Shown here: in pieces, positions 20,925 through 31,410 of the stretch
How the letters are laid out: the number at the start of each line of letters is the position of its first letter
Position numbering within the stretch: position 1 is the stretch's first letter
Assembly: GCA_902549495.1 (NCBI GenBank)
Contig: CACCVU010000002.1
Span: 1-64,000 of the forward strand
Direction of reading: 5' to 3'
Length of the DNA stretch: 64,000 nucleotides
DNA from: an uncultured Pelagibacteraceae bacterium
Lineage (GTDB): Bacteria > Pseudomonadota > Alphaproteobacteria > Pelagibacterales > Pelagibacteraceae
The notes under the pieces: model-generated
Seen by the model: only the letters and a program-made list of their open reading frames with translations
What the model was told of the DNA's origin: nothing
Database searches by the model: none
Position numbers and translations under genes: made by a program

Positions 20925-23791
20925 TGATTGACGATAATTCAAAAGAATTTATTAAAAGACATATTGGTCCTTCCGAAGAAGATCAGACCAAAATGTTGCA
21001 ATATGTTGGGTATAAATCATTAGAGGATCTAATGAGTAATACTGTACCAGAAAAAATCTTATTAAAAGATGATCTTAGAATCGATCAGCCAATGTCAGAG
21101 AACGATGCTTTAAAAAAATTAAAATCTATATCTAAAAAAAATAAAATCTTCAAAAATTTTATTGGAATGGGTTACTATAATTCTATTACACCTAATGTAA
21201 TTCTTAGAAATATTTTAGAAAATCCAGGATGGTATACATCTTATACACCTTACCAACCTGAAGTGGCGCAAGGTCGACTTGAAATGCTTTTAAATTTTCA
21301 ACAATCAATAATTGACTTAACGGGCATGGATATAGCAAATGCTTCTTTGTTAGATGAAGCAACAGCGACAGCAGAGGCAGTAGGATTGAGCCAGAGATTA
21401 GATAAGACTAATTCAAAAAAAATATTTATTTCAAGCAATTGTAATCCTCAAACAATTGATCTCATAAAGACTAGAACAAATCCTTTTGGTTTAGAATTGA
21501 TCATTGGTGATGAAAAAAAAGAACTTTCAAAAATTAATGAAGATATAATTTGCGGTGTTTTATCTTATCCGGGAACTTTAGGTGAGATAAACGATCCTAG
21601 TGAAAGCATCAGTCAAATTCACAAAAAAAACGGAAAAGCTATTTTGGTTTGTGACTTATTGGCTTTAGCTAGATTAAAAACTCCAGCTGAACTTGGAGCT
21701 GATATTGCTGTCGGTAGTGCTCAAAGATTTGGTATTCCAATGGGTTACGGCGGGCCTCATGCTGCATTTTTTGCTACAAAAGAGGAATTTAAAAGATCAA
21801 TGCCAGGAAGAATAATAGGCGTTTCAAAAGATAGACACGGAAAAAAAGCTTACAGGCTTTCTTTACAAACTAGGGAGCAACACATTCGAAGAGATAAAGC
21901 AACAAGCAATATTTGTACTGCTCAAGCTTTATTGGCTATCATTTCTGCTGCTTTTGCAATTTATCATGGACCTGAAGGAATACTTAAAATTGCGAATAGA
22001 ACTTCTAAATTAGCAAAAATCTTTGCTGATAATATTAAAGCAAGCGGTTATAAAATTCTATCAGATCATTTCTTCGATACCGTTACGATTAAAACCAATG
22101 AAAAAACAAATCCTATTTTTGAGGCTGCACTTAAAGAGAATATAAACCTTAGAAAAGTTGATAAAGATCATTTATCTGTTGCGTTTGATGAAGCAAAAAA
22201 ACTTGATGATGTAAACTTATTGTTAAAAACATTTGGAATAACTAAAGTAATTAAACAAGACGTTAAGGTTGAACTGGATAATCTTCCAAAAAATCTTTTA
22301 AGAACTTCAAAATACTTAACTCATCCAGTTTTTAACAAATACCATTCTGAAACTGAGATGTTAAGATATCTTAAGAAACTAGAAGATTGTGATATTGCAC
22401 TTAATAGATCAATGATTGCTTTAGGATCTTGTACAATGAAACTCAATGCAACAGCAGAATTAATTCCTATTACTTGGAAAGAGTTTTCACTTCCACATCC
22501 TTTTGTCCCTACAAATCAAATGGAGGGTTATAAGATTCTTTTTAATGATCTAATAAACGATCTGAAAGAAATTACTGGATATGACGCAGTTTCTTTACAG
22601 CCTAACTCTGGGGCTCAAGGAGAGTATGCAGGTCTAATGACTATAAGAAAATTCCATAAAAATAATAAACAAGAAAATCGTAACGTTTGTCTAATTCCTG
22701 ACTCAGCTCATGGAACTAATCCAGCAAGTGCCCAAATGTGTGGGATGAAAGTGGTTGTAGTCAATTGTGATGAAGATGGAAACGTGGATATAGACGATCT
22801 TAAAAATAAAGCTGAGAAACACTCAAAAGACTTAGCTGCTTTAATGGTTACTTACCCCTCTACTCATGGAGTATTTGAAGAAAAAATTATGGATATTTGT
22901 GAAGTAATTCATAAACATGGCGGACAAGTTTATATGGATGGAGCAAATCTAAACGCACTTGTAGGTGTTGCAAAACCCGGGAAATTTGGACCAGATGTTT
23001 GTCATATTAATTTACATAAAACATTTTGCATACCGCACGGTGGAGGCGGACCAGGAATGGGACCAATCGCTTGCGCGAAGCATCTAGCTGATTTTTTACC
23101 AACACATGAAATTATTAAAGAGGCAGGCCCTAAGAACGGAATGGGAGCTGTATCAGCTGCACCTTGGGGTAGTTCAAGCATACTTCCAATATCCTGGATG
23201 TATATAAAGATGATGGGTGCTGAGGGATTGAAAAAAGCTTCACAAGTTTCAATTTTAAATGCAAATTACATTTCAAAAAAATTATCCAAAGATTACAAAG
23301 TTCTTTATACTGGCAAAAATGGAAATGTTGCACATGAATGTATAATTGATATCCGTCCAATAAAAGCAAGTTCAGGAATCACTGAGGAGGATTTAGCAAA
23401 AAGACTGATTGACTTTGGCTACCATGCTCCAACAATGTCATGGCCTGTTGCTGGTACAATTATGATTGAGCCGACTGAAAGTGAAAATTTGGAGGAGATT
23501 GATAAATTTTGTAATGCACTTATAAAAATTAAAAAAGAAATTAATTTAGTGGAGTCATCAAAGTTTGACAAAATTGATAATCCGCTGAAAAACGCACCTC
23601 ATACTTATGTCGAATTAGCTTCTAGCGAGTGGAAGCATGCTTACTCAAGAGAGGAAGCGGCTTTTCCCACTGAGTATGTAAAAAACAATAAATATTGGGC
23701 ACCAGTTGCTAGAGTGGATAACGTTTTTGGAGATAGAAATTTAGTATGTTCATGTCCTTCAATGGATGAATATAAAGATGAAGCTGCTTAA
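20924..23791 (+). CDS. gcvP: Glycine dehydrogenase (decarboxylating), P protein
   Basis: 955 aa; FIGMGYYNSITPNVILRN, NPGWYTSYTPYQPEVAQGRLEMLLNFQ. Confidence 0.97.
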   Translation: MIDDNSKEFIKRHIGPSEEDQTKMLQYVGYKSLEDLMSNTVPEKILLKDDLRIDQPMSENDALKKLKSISKKNKIFKNFIGMGYYNSITPNVILRNILENPGWYTSYTPYQPEVAQGRLEMLLNFQQSIIDLTGMDIANASLLDEATATAEAVGLSQRLDKTNSKKIFISSNCNPQTIDLIKTRTNPFGLELIIGDEKKELSKINEDIICGVLSYPGTLGEINDPSESISQIHKKNGKAILVCDLLALARLKTPAELGADIAVGSAQRFGIPMGYGGPHAAFFATKEEFKRSMPGRIIGVSKDRHGKKAYRLSLQTREQHIRRDKATSNICTAQALLAIISAAFAIYHGPEGILKIANRTSKLAKIFADNIKASGYKILSDHFFDTVTIKTNEKTNPIFEAALKENINLRKVDKDHLSVAFDEAKKLDDVNLLLKTFGITKVIKQDVKVELDNLPKNLLRTSKYLTHPVFNKYHSETEMLRYLKKLEDCDIALNRSMIALGSCTMKLNATAELIPITWKEFSLPHPFVPTNQMEGYKILFNDLINDLKEITGYDAVSLQPNSGAQGEYAGLMTIRKFHKNNKQENRNVCLIPDSAHGTNPASAQMCGMKVVVVNCDEDGNVDIDDLKNKAEKHSKDLAALMVTYPSTHGVFEEKIMDICEVIHKHGGQVYMDGANLNALVGVAKPGKFGPDVCHINLHKTFCIPHGGGGPGMGPIACAKHLADFLPTHEIIKEAGPKNGMGAVSAAPWGSSSILPISWMYIKMMGAEGLKKASQVSILNANYISKKLSKDYKVLYTGKNGNVAHECIIDIRPIKASSGITEEDLAKRLIDFGYHAPTMSWPVAGTIMIEPTESENLEEIDKFCNALIKIKKEINLVESSKFDKIDNPLKNAPHTYVELASSEWKHAYSREEAAFPTEYVKNNKYWAPVARVDNVFGDRNLVCSCPSMDEYKDEAA

Positions 23792-23800
23792 TCTCTTTAA

Positions 23801-25027
23801 ATGAAAATCGCTGTTATCGGCTCAGGTATTTCAGGATTATCTTCCGCATATTTTCTTTCGAAAAAATATAAAGTTGATCTATACGAAAAAGAAGATCACT
23901 TTGGAGGTCATTCTTTTACCTACGAGATAAAAGAAGATGATAAGATTGTTCCAGTAGATCTAGGCTTTATAGTTTTTAATGAGGTTACTTATCCAAATTT
24001 AGTAAATTTTTTTAATGAATTAAAAGTTCCTTATGAAAAAAGCGACATGTCATTTTCTGTATCAATTAAGAATAGTAATGTTGAATATAGCGGAAGTGGT
24101 ATAGGAGGTATTTTTGCTAATAAATTAAATCTTCTTAATTTAAAATTTTTATATATGATTAGAGAGATAATTTCATTTTATAAAACTGCTCCAAAATTAC
24201 TTGAAAGTGAAATTAAAGAAGAGACTCTAGGAAATTTTCTTAATAAAAAAAAGTTATCAAAATACTTCATCGAGTATCACTTAATTCCCATGGTTGCTGC
24301 TATCTGGTCGATGCCATTTAATAAGGCAAAGGAAATGCCATTAAAATTTTTTTTAAATTTTTTTACTAATCATGGTTTATTTAAATTTAAAGATAGACCG
24401 CAATGGTACACAGTTTCAAATAGAAGTAGAGCTTATGTAAAAAAAGTAACAGATAAAATTAGTGGAGAAATTTTTAAAAATTATAAAGTGGATAAGTTAA
24501 TTAGAAGCGATGACAATATAAGGGTAATTATTGGAAATGAATATGTTGACTATGATCAAGTAGTACTAGCTTCCCATGCAGACCAAAGTTTAAGAATGAT
24601 AGAAAAACCAACGGAACTAGAAAAAAATATATTGGAAAAATTTAATTACGTGAAGAATGAGGCCTATTTACATACTGATAAGAGACTAATGCCTCACAAA
24701 AAAAGAGCCTGGTCTAGTTGGAACTCTGTTTCAGACGGACAAAAGACATGTATTACCTATTGGTTAAATAAATTACAAAATTTAGATACATCTAAAGACT
24801 ATTTTTTAACTTTAAACCCTATTTGTAAAATTAATGAAAATTCTGTTATAAAAAAAATTAACTTTACCCACCCATATTTGAATTCAAAGAATACCGCGCT
24901 TCAAAAAGATCTAAGATTAATACAAGGAAAAAAAAGGACTTGGTTTTGTGGAAGTTATTTTGGTTACGGATTTCATGAAGATGGATTAAAATCGTCTATA
25001 GATTTGATAAATAACTTTAAAATTTGA
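23801..25027 (+). CDS. FAD-dependent amine oxidase-like oxidoreductase
   Basis: VIGSGISGLSSAYFLSKKYKVDLYEKEDHFGGHS; adjacent to DUF1365 and CFA-synthase-like genes. Confidence 0.88.
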   Translation: MKIAVIGSGISGLSSAYFLSKKYKVDLYEKEDHFGGHSFTYEIKEDDKIVPVDLGFIVFNEVTYPNLVNFFNELKVPYEKSDMSFSVSIKNSNVEYSGSGIGGIFANKLNLLNLKFLYMIREIISFYKTAPKLLESEIKEETLGNFLNKKKLSKYFIEYHLIPMVAAIWSMPFNKAKEMPLKFFLNFFTNHGLFKFKDRPQWYTVSNRSRAYVKKVTDKISGEIFKNYKVDKLIRSDDNIRVIIGNEYVDYDQVVLASHADQSLRMIEKPTELEKNILEKFNYVKNEAYLHTDKRLMPHKKRAWSSWNSVSDGQKTCITYWLNKLQNLDTSKDYFLTLNPICKINENSVIKKINFTHPYLNSKNTALQKDLRLIQGKKRTWFCGSYFGYGFHEDGLKSSIDLINNFKI

Positions 25028-25785
25028 TGAACTCCTGCATTTACAATGGCGAAGTAACTCATACAAGATTTAAACCTGTAAGACATTTTTTAAAATATAA
25101 AACTTTTTCATTATTAATTGATTTAGATGAAATCAATCAATTAGACAGATCAATAAATATTTTCTCTCATAATAAGTTTAACATTTTTAGCTTTTATGAC
25201 AAAGATCATGGAGAACGTGACGGAAGTGATTTAAAAGAATGGGTTCTCAAAAACATTAGTAAGTTAAATATAAAAGGTGAAATTAATAAAGTTAAAATAC
25301 TTTGTTATCCAAGAATTTTTGGTTATGTGTTCAACCCTTTAAGTATTTTTTATTGCTACGAGGATGATAAAATAAAGGCGATTTTTTATGAGGTAAAAAA
25401 TACTTTTAATGAGCAGCATACATATATTTTTAAAATTAAAGATAATGAGGAAATAGCTCAAAAATGTAAAAAAAAGTTTTACGTATCGCCATTTATGGAT
25501 ATGGAAACTTACTATAATTTTAAATTACTCAATCCCAATGATAAACTCTCAGTCTTTATTAAACAAACAGACTCGATAGGAACAGTTTTAACAGCCACCC
25601 AAACAGGAGAGAAAAAAGAATTTAGTTCGAAACAACTCATGTTTAACTTTTTTAAGTATCCGTTAATGACAATTAAAATTATTAGTTCGATACATTTTGA
25701 AGCATTACTTTTATGGAAAAAAGGGGCAATATACAGAAAAAGAAATACTAAATTAAAGAATAATCTAAGTTACGAAGAATATTAA
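25024..25785 (+). CDS. DUF1365 domain protein
   Basis: SCIYNGEVTHTRFKPVRHFLKYKTF...PRIFGYVFNPLSIFYCY. Confidence 0.92.
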   Translation: MMNSCIYNGEVTHTRFKPVRHFLKYKTFSLLIDLDEINQLDRSINIFSHNKFNIFSFYDKDHGERDGSDLKEWVLKNISKLNIKGEINKVKILCYPRIFGYVFNPLSIFYCYEDDKIKAIFYEVKNTFNEQHTYIFKIKDNEEIAQKCKKKFYVSPFMDMETYYNFKLLNPNDKLSVFIKQTDSIGTVLTATQTGEKKEFSSKQLMFNFFKYPLMTIKIISSIHFEALLLWKKGAIYRKRNTKLKNNLSYEEY

Positions 25786-26975
25786 TGAGTCTATTTAAAA
25801 TTACAGAAAAATTTGTCTTGAATAAATTAAAGAACATCTCGCAAGGAAATCTAAAACTCATTAATTATGATGGAAAAGTTTTTCATTTTGGTGACTTAGA
25901 GAGTAAATTATCTTCAGATATCAAAATTAATAATCCAAATTTTTACCTAAACGTCGTTATGGGTGGAAGCTCAGCTTTAGGTGAAGCTCACATGAAAAAA
26001 GATTTTTATTCCTCAAATTTAACAAATTTAATCGAACTTACAGCGAGAAATATCAATACAATTTACTCTTTTTCAGGAAGTTTAAAATTACAAAAAATCA
26101 AAAATTTTCTAAAAAAAATATTTGCATCAAACACAAAATCTAAAAGTAAAAAATATATTTCAAAACACTATGATTTAGGGAATGAATTTTTTTCGTCGTG
26201 GCTTGATAAATCTCTTACTTATTCAAGCGCAGTCTATAAAAACGAGAAAGATGATTTAGAAATCGCTCAAAGAAATAAATTTCAAGAGCTTATAAATTTA
26301 ATGAATATTAAAGATGGAAACAAGGTTTTAGAGATAGGGTGTGGCTGGGGTGGATTTGCTGAATTTTTAGCTAAAAATTATGATGTGAGTGTAGACTGTA
26401 TCACAATTTCTAAAAATCAATATGAGTTTACTAAAAAGAAGATTTTCAACTCAGGACTAAACAATAAAGTTAATGTTAAATTTTTAGATTACAGAGATCT
26501 CAAGGAAAAATATGATCATGTAGCTTCGATAGAAATGATAGAAGCTGTTGGTGAAAAATACATGGACCAATATTTTGGTATAATTAAAAATGTTCTTAAT
26601 TTTGGGGGAACTGCTGCAATTCAAGGCATCGTGATAAAAGATGACTTATTTGAAAGATATAGAGCAAATGAGGATTTTATTCAAAAATATATATTTCCAG
26701 GCGGGTTTTTACCCTCAATTCAATTTATGGAAAATCTAATTAAAAAAAATGACCTAAAACTAGAAAAAATTAATACATACTCTGACGATTATGCCAGAAC
26801 TTTAGCAACTTGGAGAAAAAATTTTTTAAGTGCATGGGAAAAAATTAGCCCACTTGGTTTTGATGAATATTTCAAGCGTATGTGGGAATTTTACTTATCT
26901 TATTGTGAAGGCGGTTTTAAGTCTAGAAACATTAACTTGATTCAATTCTCTATGTCTAATAGATATTCGTCATGA
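25785..26975 (+). CDS. Cyclopropane-fatty-acyl-phospholipid synthase-like SAM methyltransferase
   Basis: ISKHYDLGNEFFSSWLDKSLTYSSA, VLEIGCGWGGFAEFLA, SIEMIEAVGEKYMDQYF. Confidence 0.93.
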   Translation: MSLFKITEKFVLNKLKNISQGNLKLINYDGKVFHFGDLESKLSSDIKINNPNFYLNVVMGGSSALGEAHMKKDFYSSNLTNLIELTARNINTIYSFSGSLKLQKIKNFLKKIFASNTKSKSKKYISKHYDLGNEFFSSWLDKSLTYSSAVYKNEKDDLEIAQRNKFQELINLMNIKDGNKVLEIGCGWGGFAEFLAKNYDVSVDCITISKNQYEFTKKKIFNSGLNNKVNVKFLDYRDLKEKYDHVASIEMIEAVGEKYMDQYFGIIKNVLNFGGTAAIQGIVIKDDLFERYRANEDFIQKYIFPGGFLPSIQFMENLIKKNDLKLEKINTYSDDYARTLATWRKNFLSAWEKISPLGFDEYFKRMWEFYLSYCEGGFKSRNINLIQFSMSNRYSS

Positions 26976-27496
26976 AAAAATTTATAATACTATTTTTACT
27001 AATTTTAACGACAGGATGTGCAAATAAAATGAAACCAACAGATTTTAAAGATCAAAAACCAAGACTAGTTATCGAAAATTATTTATCGGGTAATGTTAAA
27101 GCTTGGGGGGTATTACAAAATAGATCTGGAAAAGTTACGAGACAATTTAAAGCTGATCTAAATGGAAAATGGGATGGTTCTCAACTAATTTTAGACGAAG
27201 TTTTTGATTGGAACGATGGGGAAAGACAAACTCGTCAATGGACTATTAAAAAAATTGATGAACATAACTACGAGGGAACAGCCCCTGATGTAGTTGGAAC
27301 AGCTAAAGGATATTCATATGGTCCAGCTTTTAAATTTGAATATGTATTGCTGGTGCCAGTCAAAGGCAAAAATATTAAAATTACTTTTGATGATTGGATT
27401 TTCATGCAGGATGATCGTGTGGCAATAAACAGAGCGACAATGACTAAATTTGGAATTAAAGTAGCTGAATTAACCGTAATGTTTGTAAAAGATTGA
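26972..27496 (+). CDS. DUF3833 lipoprotein
   Basis: Lipobox LTTGCANK; GVLQNRSGKVTRQFKADLNGKWDG. Confidence 0.88.
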   Translation: MKKFIILFLLILTTGCANKMKPTDFKDQKPRLVIENYLSGNVKAWGVLQNRSGKVTRQFKADLNGKWDGSQLILDEVFDWNDGERQTRQWTIKKIDEHNYEGTAPDVVGTAKGYSYGPAFKFEYVLLVPVKGKNIKITFDDWIFMQDDRVAINRATMTKFGIKVAELTVMFVKD

Positions 27497-27497
27497 T

Positions 27498-28082
27498 ATG
27501 TTTGAGCTTCCTAAATTAAATTACAGTAATTCAGCTCTTTCTCCAATCATGTCAGAGCAAACTTTGGACTTACATCATGGCAAACATCATCAAACATATA
27601 TTACTAATTTAAATAACTTTATAAAAGGTTCTGATTATGAAAAATTATCTTTGGAAGATATAATTAAAAAATCATCAAATGAAAAAAAAGCAGGAATTTT
27701 CAACAATGCTAGCCAACATTGGAATCATAATCTTTTTTGGAAGTGCATGAAACCTAATGGTGGAGGAAATGTTCCATCCAAGCTTGAAAGTAAGATTAAA
27801 GAAGATTTTGGAGGTTTTGAAAAATTTAGGGAGGAATTTATCAATGCAGGAGTTACTCAGTTTGGATCTGGATGGTGTTGGTTGTCTTTAAAAGAAGATA
27901 AGCTTGTAGTAACTAAATCACCAAATGCTGAAAACCCAATTATTCATAATATGAAACCTATATTAGGTTGTGATGTGTGGGAGCACTCGTATTACTTAGA
28001 TTACAGAAATAAAAGACCAGCTTATTTAGAAAATTTTTTTGATAAATTAATCAATTGGGAATACGTTAACTCTCTTCTTTAA
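27498..28082 (+). CDS. sodB: Superoxide dismutase, Fe type
   Basis: FELPKLNYSNSALSPIMSEQTLDLHHGKHHQTYI, ASQHWNHNLFW, DVWEHSYYLDYRNKR. Confidence 0.94.
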   Translation: MFELPKLNYSNSALSPIMSEQTLDLHHGKHHQTYITNLNNFIKGSDYEKLSLEDIIKKSSNEKKAGIFNNASQHWNHNLFWKCMKPNGGGNVPSKLESKIKEDFGGFEKFREEFINAGVTQFGSGWCWLSLKEDKLVVTKSPNAENPIIHNMKPILGCDVWEHSYYLDYRNKRPAYLENFFDKLINWEYVNSLL

Positions 28083-28835
28083 TTATCTTTTAACAAGTTT
28101 ATCTACTAAAAATAAATAAAGTCTATAAGGTAATATTCTTAAAAATTTTAAAGTTAAAGTTAATCCTTTTGGGAAGTGAATTTCAAAAGCATTTCCTTTC
28201 ACCAAGCCATTATAAATTTTTTCTGCGGCATATTCAGGAGTTTTTAAAAATGGCATAGGAAACTCATTTTTATCGGTCAAAGGAGTTTTGATGAAACCTG
28301 GCGATACTACTGACACCCTCACTCCAAATTTTTTAAAATCAAAGTAAATACTTTCGCTAAAATTAGTTAGAGCAGCTTTTGAAGGACCATAACCGCTTGA
28401 ATTTGGCAGACCTCTGTAACCTGCAATCGAAGAAACTATCGAAATGTGTCCAGATTTCTTATTTTTAAAATAATCTTCAACAACTTTTACGCAATCAATA
28501 ACCCCTAAAAAATTAACATTAATTACATTTTTAATTTTATCTGGATCTATATTTTGCTCATCTTTTGGCTCGTAAGTTCCACTGGAGAACAAACAAATGT
28601 CAATATCACCAAAAGTATTTAAAACATCTTTAAAAACATTATTTATTTGGGATTGGTTCGTTACATCCAGAGGAAATGAACTTATGTTGTTATGTTCAGC
28701 TAACTCATCCAAAAGTTCTTTTCTTCTTGCAGATACTGCAACTTTCCATCCCTCGTTAGCAAATTTTTCAGCTACTGCCTTTCCAATTCCGCTACTTGCA
28801 CCTGTAATCCATATTTTTTTCTGATTTTCAGACAT
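28083..28835 (-). CDS. Short-chain dehydrogenase/reductase
   Basis: WITGASSGIGKAVAEKFA; SGYGPSKAALTNF. Confidence 0.9.
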   Translation of the reverse strand: MSENQKKIWITGASSGIGKAVAEKFANEGWKVAVSARRKELLDELAEHNNISSFPLDVTNQSQINNVFKDVLNTFGDIDICLFSSGTYEPKDEQNIDPDKIKNVINVNFLGVIDCVKVVEDYFKNKKSGHISIVSSIAGYRGLPNSSGYGPSKAALTNFSESIYFDFKKFGVRVSVVSPGFIKTPLTDKNEFPMPFLKTPEYAAEKIYNGLVKGNAFEIHFPKGLTLTLKFLRILPYRLYLFLVDKLVKR

Positions 28836-28856
28836 AAATTAGTTATACCTTAATTT

Positions 28857-29321
28857 ATGACTAAGAATAAATATTTATCTCTTGCATTCATTCTTTTAAT
28901 AACATTTTTGGCTTCTGGAATCGGTGGATTTACTACTGCTACTTTTAAAGAGCCTTGGTATTCTCAGATAATTCTTCCAAGTTTTAATCCTCCGAGCTGG
29001 GTGTTTGGACCTGTATGGACAGTTTTGTATATCTTAATGTCAGTAGCAATTTGGCGTATTTGGATAAACTACTATGATAATAAAATTTTAAATTTATATT
29101 TTTTACACCTCTTTTTCAATATGATTTGGAGTATTATTTTTTTTGGTTTTCATCAAATAGGACTAGCATTACTAGATTTAGTTTTAATTCTCATATTTAT
29201 AGTTCTCTTAATGAAAATTTATTATTTGAAGGATAAGATTAGTTTTTTTTTGATGGTCCCTTACTTTTTATGGAGCGGTTACGCTTTAGTATTAAATTTT
29301 AATATTTTTATTTTAAACTAA
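28857..29321 (+). CDS. TspO/MBR family protein
   Basis: ASGIGGFTTATFKEPWYSQIILPSFNPPSWVFGPVWTVLYILMSVAIWRIW. Confidence 0.93.
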   Translation: MTKNKYLSLAFILLITFLASGIGGFTTATFKEPWYSQIILPSFNPPSWVFGPVWTVLYILMSVAIWRIWINYYDNKILNLYFLHLFFNMIWSIIFFGFHQIGLALLDLVLILIFIVLLMKIYYLKDKISFFLMVPYFLWSGYALVLNFNIFILN

Positions 29322-29339
29322 ATTAAGCTATACAAACGC

Positions 29340-30134
29340 ATGAACTACAAAAAAACTTTTAATTTTTTAAAATCTTTACCTGCAAAATTAAATTCATTTT
29401 ACAAAAAAAAATCAAAATCTGGAATTAAAGTAAATAACAAATCAAAAAATAAGAAAGATTTTGATCCGGTAACTAATTTTGATAAATCTTTTGAAAAATA
29501 TATAAGATCATTAATTCTTAAAAAATTTCCTAACGATTCTATTATTGGAGAAGAATTTGACGATAAAAAGTCTGATAATCATTTTCAATGGTCAATAGAC
29601 CCGATAGATGGAACAAGAGCTTTTGTTATTGGAGCACCGACTTGGTCCAACTTAATAGGCCTTTCTCTTAACGAAAAATCAAAAGTTGGTTTAGCAAATT
29701 TTCCAGAATTAAATAAATTTTATATAAATGATAAAAAAAAATCCTATATTTTCAAAAATAATAAAAAAAAAATTCTTAAATCTTCTAATAATAGTAATTT
29801 AAAAACAATTAAAATTATCGGAAACTTTCATGGAACCTTAAGCTATGAAAGACAAAGAAAAGTTATAAAGAAATTTGGTTGGTCATTTAGGTTAGCTGGA
29901 TTTGATGCTTTAAATTATTGTTTATTAGCTGAAGGAACAGTAGATGCTGTGATAGAAGCTAACTTAAAGCCTTATGATATTTTACCTTTAATACCCATCA
30001 TCAAAAACTCAGGCGCAATTGTAACTAATTGGAAAAATGAACCTGCAGAAATAGGAGGTAATATTATCGCTTCATCTAATAAAGCTTTACATAACAAGAT
30101 TCTAAGATTACTAAAACCTTTTACAAAAAAATGA
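29340..30134 (+). CDS. Inositol monophosphatase family protein (HisN-like histidinol-phosphatase)
   Basis: FDPVTNFDKSFEKYI, IIGEEF, WSIDPIDGTRAFV. Confidence 0.85.
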   Translation: MNYKKTFNFLKSLPAKLNSFYKKKSKSGIKVNNKSKNKKDFDPVTNFDKSFEKYIRSLILKKFPNDSIIGEEFDDKKSDNHFQWSIDPIDGTRAFVIGAPTWSNLIGLSLNEKSKVGLANFPELNKFYINDKKKSYIFKNNKKKILKSSNNSNLKTIKIIGNFHGTLSYERQRKVIKKFGWSFRLAGFDALNYCLLAEGTVDAVIEANLKPYDILPLIPIIKNSGAIVTNWKNEPAEIGGNIIASSNKALHNKILRLLKPFTKK

Positions 30135-30652
30135 TTAATTTATTTATAAATAGAGTTTTTAGAGCTATCAAAATAGATATAGATCTTTACGAAGAAGTTG
30201 AAAAAGATAAAAAAGCGACTTTTCAAGCAGGTATTGTAGTTGTGTTATCAAGTCTTGCTGCCGGTGTTGGATCTTTGCATTTGGGAGCTTCAAATTTTCT
30301 AATCGCTCCTGCGCTTTCTCTTTTAAGCTGGTATGTGTGGGCTTATATAATTTATTTTGTTGGCGTAAAACTCTTTGGAGATATTAGAACTAAAAGTGAT
30401 CACGGTGAACTTTTAAGAACGATTGGGTTTTCAAGTGCACCTGGATTAATCAGAGTCTTTGGAGTCACACCAGAGTTAATGACAGTAACATTTGTTGGCT
30501 CAGCTTTCTGGATGCTTGCTTGTATGGTTGTTGCAGTAAAATCTGCATTAGACTATGATAGCCTTTGGAAAGCATTTGGAGTTGTAATAGTTTCTTGGCT
30601 AGTGCAAGCATTCTTTTTATTCTTAATAATTGTTTTATTTAAAGGTTTCTAA
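30131..30652 (+). CDS. YIP1 family membrane protein
   Basis: Multi-TM; GELLRTIGFSSAPGLIRVFGV. Confidence 0.7.
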   Translation: MINLFINRVFRAIKIDIDLYEEVEKDKKATFQAGIVVVLSSLAAGVGSLHLGASNFLIAPALSLLSWYVWAYIIYFVGVKLFGDIRTKSDHGELLRTIGFSSAPGLIRVFGVTPELMTVTFVGSAFWMLACMVVAVKSALDYDSLWKAFGVVIVSWLVQAFFLFLIIVLFKGF

Positions 30653-30813
30653 AGAGGAAAAATTCTTTTTGAAAGGTTACAACTGTTACAGATTTTGTAG
30701 CTATGCATAATTAAGTTTTGTTTTACACTTTCGTCCTCTTTTCTGCATTCTTCACAAATATTATCTACAGTATCTTTGTTATCGTCTACGACAATATGGT
30801 CATCGTTTTTCAT
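30649..30813 (-). CDS. 54-aa CxxC...CxxC putative zinc-ribbon protein (not in ORF track)
   Basis: Read on the minus strand: MKNDDHIVVDDNKDTVDNICEECRKEDESVKQNLIMHSYKICNSCNLSKRIFPL; fills the only sizeable gap between the YIP1 gene and msrA. Confidence 0.55.
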   Translation of the reverse strand: MKNDDHIVVDDNKDTVDNICEECRKEDESVKQNLIMHSYKICNSCNLSKRIFPL

Positions 30814-30836
30814 AAAAATTAATATATCATTAAATC

Positions 30837-31410
30837 ATGAAAAAATATTTATTTATAATTTTAATTTTTTTAATAAGCACGTCTGCTCAATCAAAAAATT
30901 TAAAAAAAAGTGTATTTTGCTGGAGGATGCTTTTGGTGTATGGAGGAGTCGTTTGATGGAGTTGAGGGTGTTTTATCTACAGTTTCAGGTTATTCAGGTG
31001 GGCATTTAAAAAATCCTACTTATCATGATGTTATTTATAAAGATACAGGCCACGTAGAAGCTTTAGAAATAACTTATGATCCAAATAAAGTGAACTATGA
31101 AAAATTACTAAATATTTTTTGGAGAAATATAGATCCTTTCGACTCGGAAGGTCAATTTTGTGACAAAGGTAAGAGCTATAGATCGGTAATTTTCTTTCAA
31201 AATCAACTAGAAAAAGAATTTATTGATAAATCTTTTAAAAATTTAGAAAAGAAATTTAGTAAAAAAATTGTTACTTTAGTGTGGAAATTTGAGGAATTTT
31301 ATCAAGCAGAAGATTATCACCAAGATTATTATGAAAAAAATTTTATTCGTTATCTAATGTATAAAAAGGCGTGTAAAAGAGAAGATACCTTGAGAGAAAT
31401 ATGGAATTGA
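30837..31410 (+). CDS. msrA: Peptide-methionine (S)-S-oxide reductase MsrA; signal peptide and catalytic domain in different frames around an A8 run (frameshifted as given)
   Basis: Catalytic frame 30910-31410: VYFAGGCFWCMEESFDGVEGVLSTVSGYSGG. Upstream frame 30837-30910 encodes signal-like MKKYLFIILIFLISTSAQSKNLKK; removing one A from 30902-30909 fuses the two perfectly. Confidence 0.85.

Noticed and set aside
23130-23369. Minus-strand ORF inside gcvP
   Set aside because: Antisense to conserved glycine dehydrogenase sequence.
30776-31009. 77-aa plus-strand ORF starting at 30776 as a separate gene
   Set aside because: Its N-terminal part is not credible and its C-terminal part is an out-of-frame reading of msrA; only the internal signal peptide from 30837 is meaningful.
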